Positions 33,229 to 34,675 of a DNA stretch of 34,675 nt are shown in pieces; within the stretch, counting starts at the first letter, position 1, and the number at the start of each line of letters is the position of its first letter. Both the position numbers and the translations under genes were made by a program. Source of the stretch: Rhodopirellula maiorica SM1 (GTDB taxonomy: Bacteria > Planctomycetota > Planctomycetia > Pirellulales > Pirellulaceae); assembly GCF_000346295.1 (NCBI RefSeq), contig NZ_ANOG01001015.1, positions 1 to 34,675 of the forward strand, read 5' to 3'. Under the pieces are notes generated by a model. It saw only the letters and a list, made by a program, of their open reading frames with translations, did no database searches and had not been told where the DNA came from.

Positions 33229-34670
33229 ATGGTTTCTCTCAATTCGAATTCCGAACACACGACGATACGCGGCGGTTTCGATTCTCCGGCGCTGCGACAG
33301 GATGACAGTCCGTTGCGGAGTCAGGAAGAATTGTCGGATTCGCTAGGGATGTACCTAAAACAAATGGGCCGCACCTCGCTGTTGTCAGCAGACCAGGAAT
33401 TGGCACTGGCGGTGCAGATGGATGATGCCCGTACCCTATTTCGACATAATCTGCTGCGCGTTCGCTTCATTGCCGAGGATGCCGTTGTATCGCTTCACGA
33501 GATCGTGACGGGAGATGCGCGGGCAGACCGAAGCCTCAGCTACGCCGTCACGGACGAGAAGGTCAAGCGTCAAACCCTCAGCCGACTCGAACCGAATGTT
33601 CGCACACTCCAATCGCTGCTCGCACTGAACAACGCCGACTACGAAGCGATCCGCGATCGTCGATTGACATTGGCGCAACGTAGTGAGGCTCGCAGCCGCT
33701 ATCTGCGTCGCCGAGAATCGATCGTGACCTTGATCGAAGAACTTGGGTTGCGATTGCCGGCGATCGAACAGCACTATGAAAATTTGCTCTGGATGAACCG
33801 CCGACTCAAAATCTTGCGAGAGCGTCGTTCGGAATTGACACTCGAAGAGCATGCCGAATACGAAACCATTTTGCGGCGTACCCAACACTCTAGCTGCGGA
33901 CTGGATCGACGAGCCCAGGAACTCGAGCGTGCCTATTCGCTTTACACCTCGACCAAACAAAAGTTGGTCGAAGCCAATCTTCGCTTGGTCGTTTCGATAG
34001 CGAAAAAGTATCGCGGTCGCGGCTTAGCCTTTTTGGATTTGATCCAAGAGGGCAACTCGGGATTGATGCGGGCGGTCGAGAAATTCGAGGCCAGCAAAGG
34101 CTTTAAATTGTCGACCTATGCAACTTGGTGGATTCGCCAAGCGATCGGTCGTGCCGTTGCTGAACAAAGCCGCACGATTCGTATCCCCGTGCATGTCGTT
34201 GGCGAGATGAATGAATTGCAACGAACGATCAGCGATCTTTATCAGCAACTAAGTCATCGGCCTACCCATCGTGAAGTGGCCGATACCGCAGGGCTGAGCG
34301 ATGAACGGCTGGTCGTACTCGAACGTTCATTGAGCACTAGCTACAGTCTGGATAACAGCTCGGCCGGCGAGGTCCCTACGAATCTGCGTGATATCCTGCA
34401 GGAAGAAGATACCGCGCCGCTGGGCACCGAAGTGGATGCCAATTCGTTGAGCCACCGCTTGGAATCGCTGCTCGATCAGCTTGATGAACGCGAACAGTCC
34501 ATTGTGCGAATGCGTTTTCGGTTTTGATGACTACTCACCTCAAACACTGTCGGAAGTGGCAAAGGTGTTCAACATCAGCCGTGAACGAGTGCGACAAAAT
34601 CGAACGTCGTGCGTTACGAAAACTGCAGCAGCACAACGAGATCAACAGCCTAGTCGGTTTCCTTGACTAG
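33229..34670 (+). CDS. RpoD-like sigma-70 factor with two apparent frameshifts in region 4
   Basis: This is a group 1/2 sigma factor that directs RNA polymerase to promoters. Region 1.2 lies at 36-66 ([24 protein letters not shown]), a non-conserved insert at about 70-235, and region 2 at 246-315 ([43 protein letters not shown], then [28 protein letters not shown]). Region 3 spans about 320-395 and region 4 begins at 403. As read, the frame stops at 34527 after RMRF. Removing one T from the run 34515-34518 restores [27 protein letters not shown], and removing one A from 34596-34599 restores [23 protein letters not shown] to a TAG at 34668-34670. The coordinates given are for the repaired gene. 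AAGGA lies seven bases before the ATG. Both lesions are single-base gains in short homopolymers; sequencing error is the simplest cause, a decaying paralogue the alternative. Confidence 0.9.
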
Positions 34671-34675
34671 CTTTC

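Noticed and set aside
34515-34599. Programmed frameshifting in the sigma factor
   Set aside because: Two separate shifts in the same direction would be needed, no slippery heptamer or stimulatory structure is evident, and homopolymer errors explain both.
34481-34666. Separate 61-codon open frame at the right edge
   Set aside because: It is region 4.2 of the sigma factor read in a shifted frame, not a gene of its own.
1-34675. tRNA, rRNA, CRISPR array, insertion sequence, defence or biosynthetic gene cluster
   Set aside because: I looked for these and saw no cloverleaf, regular spaced repeats, transposase or integrase motifs, nor grouped defence or synthase genes.

Overview
The window reads as chromosomal DNA of a planctomycete, most likely Pirellulaceae (Rhodopirellula-like). 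The evidence is a DUF1559 protein with a prepilin-type N-terminus next to a small lipoprotein, an arylsulfatase, a giant secreted protein carrying the N-terminal LEPRVLLAGD motif, long intergenic spacers, mostly single or paired genes on alternating strands, and several conserved proteins of no known function. I see no rRNA, tRNA, CRISPR array, transposase or prophage gene.

Layout. 1-3068 (minus): a hybrid sensor kinase, cut by the window edge, behind an M42 aminopeptidase. 3069-4861 (plus): a hairpin-rich leader, a HTH + receiver-like regulator and a strong terminator. 4994-6867 (plus): moaC (TTG start) and a long-chain polyprenyl diphosphate synthase. 6991-7119: a nested inverted repeat between convergent genes. 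7159-12936 (minus): a 1925-residue secreted protein with DUF4347, four L-type lectin domains alternating with three Calx-beta domains, and a glucose/sorbosone dehydrogenase-like end. 13223-16560: surface-glycan genes (glf, an unknown protein, a GT-A type glycosyltransferase). 16779-21181 (plus): three type II secretion/type IV pilus-like genes (GspL or PilM-PilN-like, GspM/PilO-like, secretin). 21211-25946 (minus): acyltransferase-3, a Gly/Gln-rich secreted protein, a sulfatase and a lipoprotein. 26016-28584 (minus): the DUF1559 protein and a membrane protein with a leucine-rich-like end. 29001-31176 (plus): a short RecQ helicase and ruvX. 31257-32379 (minus): two tandem paralogous micro-proteins and a small conserved-looking protein. 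33229-34670 (plus): an RpoD-like sigma factor whose region 4 carries two apparent single-base insertions.

How the genes may fit together. Much of the window concerns the cell envelope: glycan building (glf, glycosyltransferase, acyltransferase), outer-membrane export (secretin trio), a pseudopilin-like DUF1559 protein, and exported proteins that would meet polysaccharide (lectin giant, sulfatase). Four of the glycan or membrane-modifying proteins, of unrelated folds, end in Arg-Arg-Ala-Ala or Arg-Asn-Ala-Ala with different codons. This is the most unexpected pattern I found. The two adjacent +1 lesions in the sigma factor are either assembly errors or a real loss of region 4.2, and should be resolved from reads before that gene is used.
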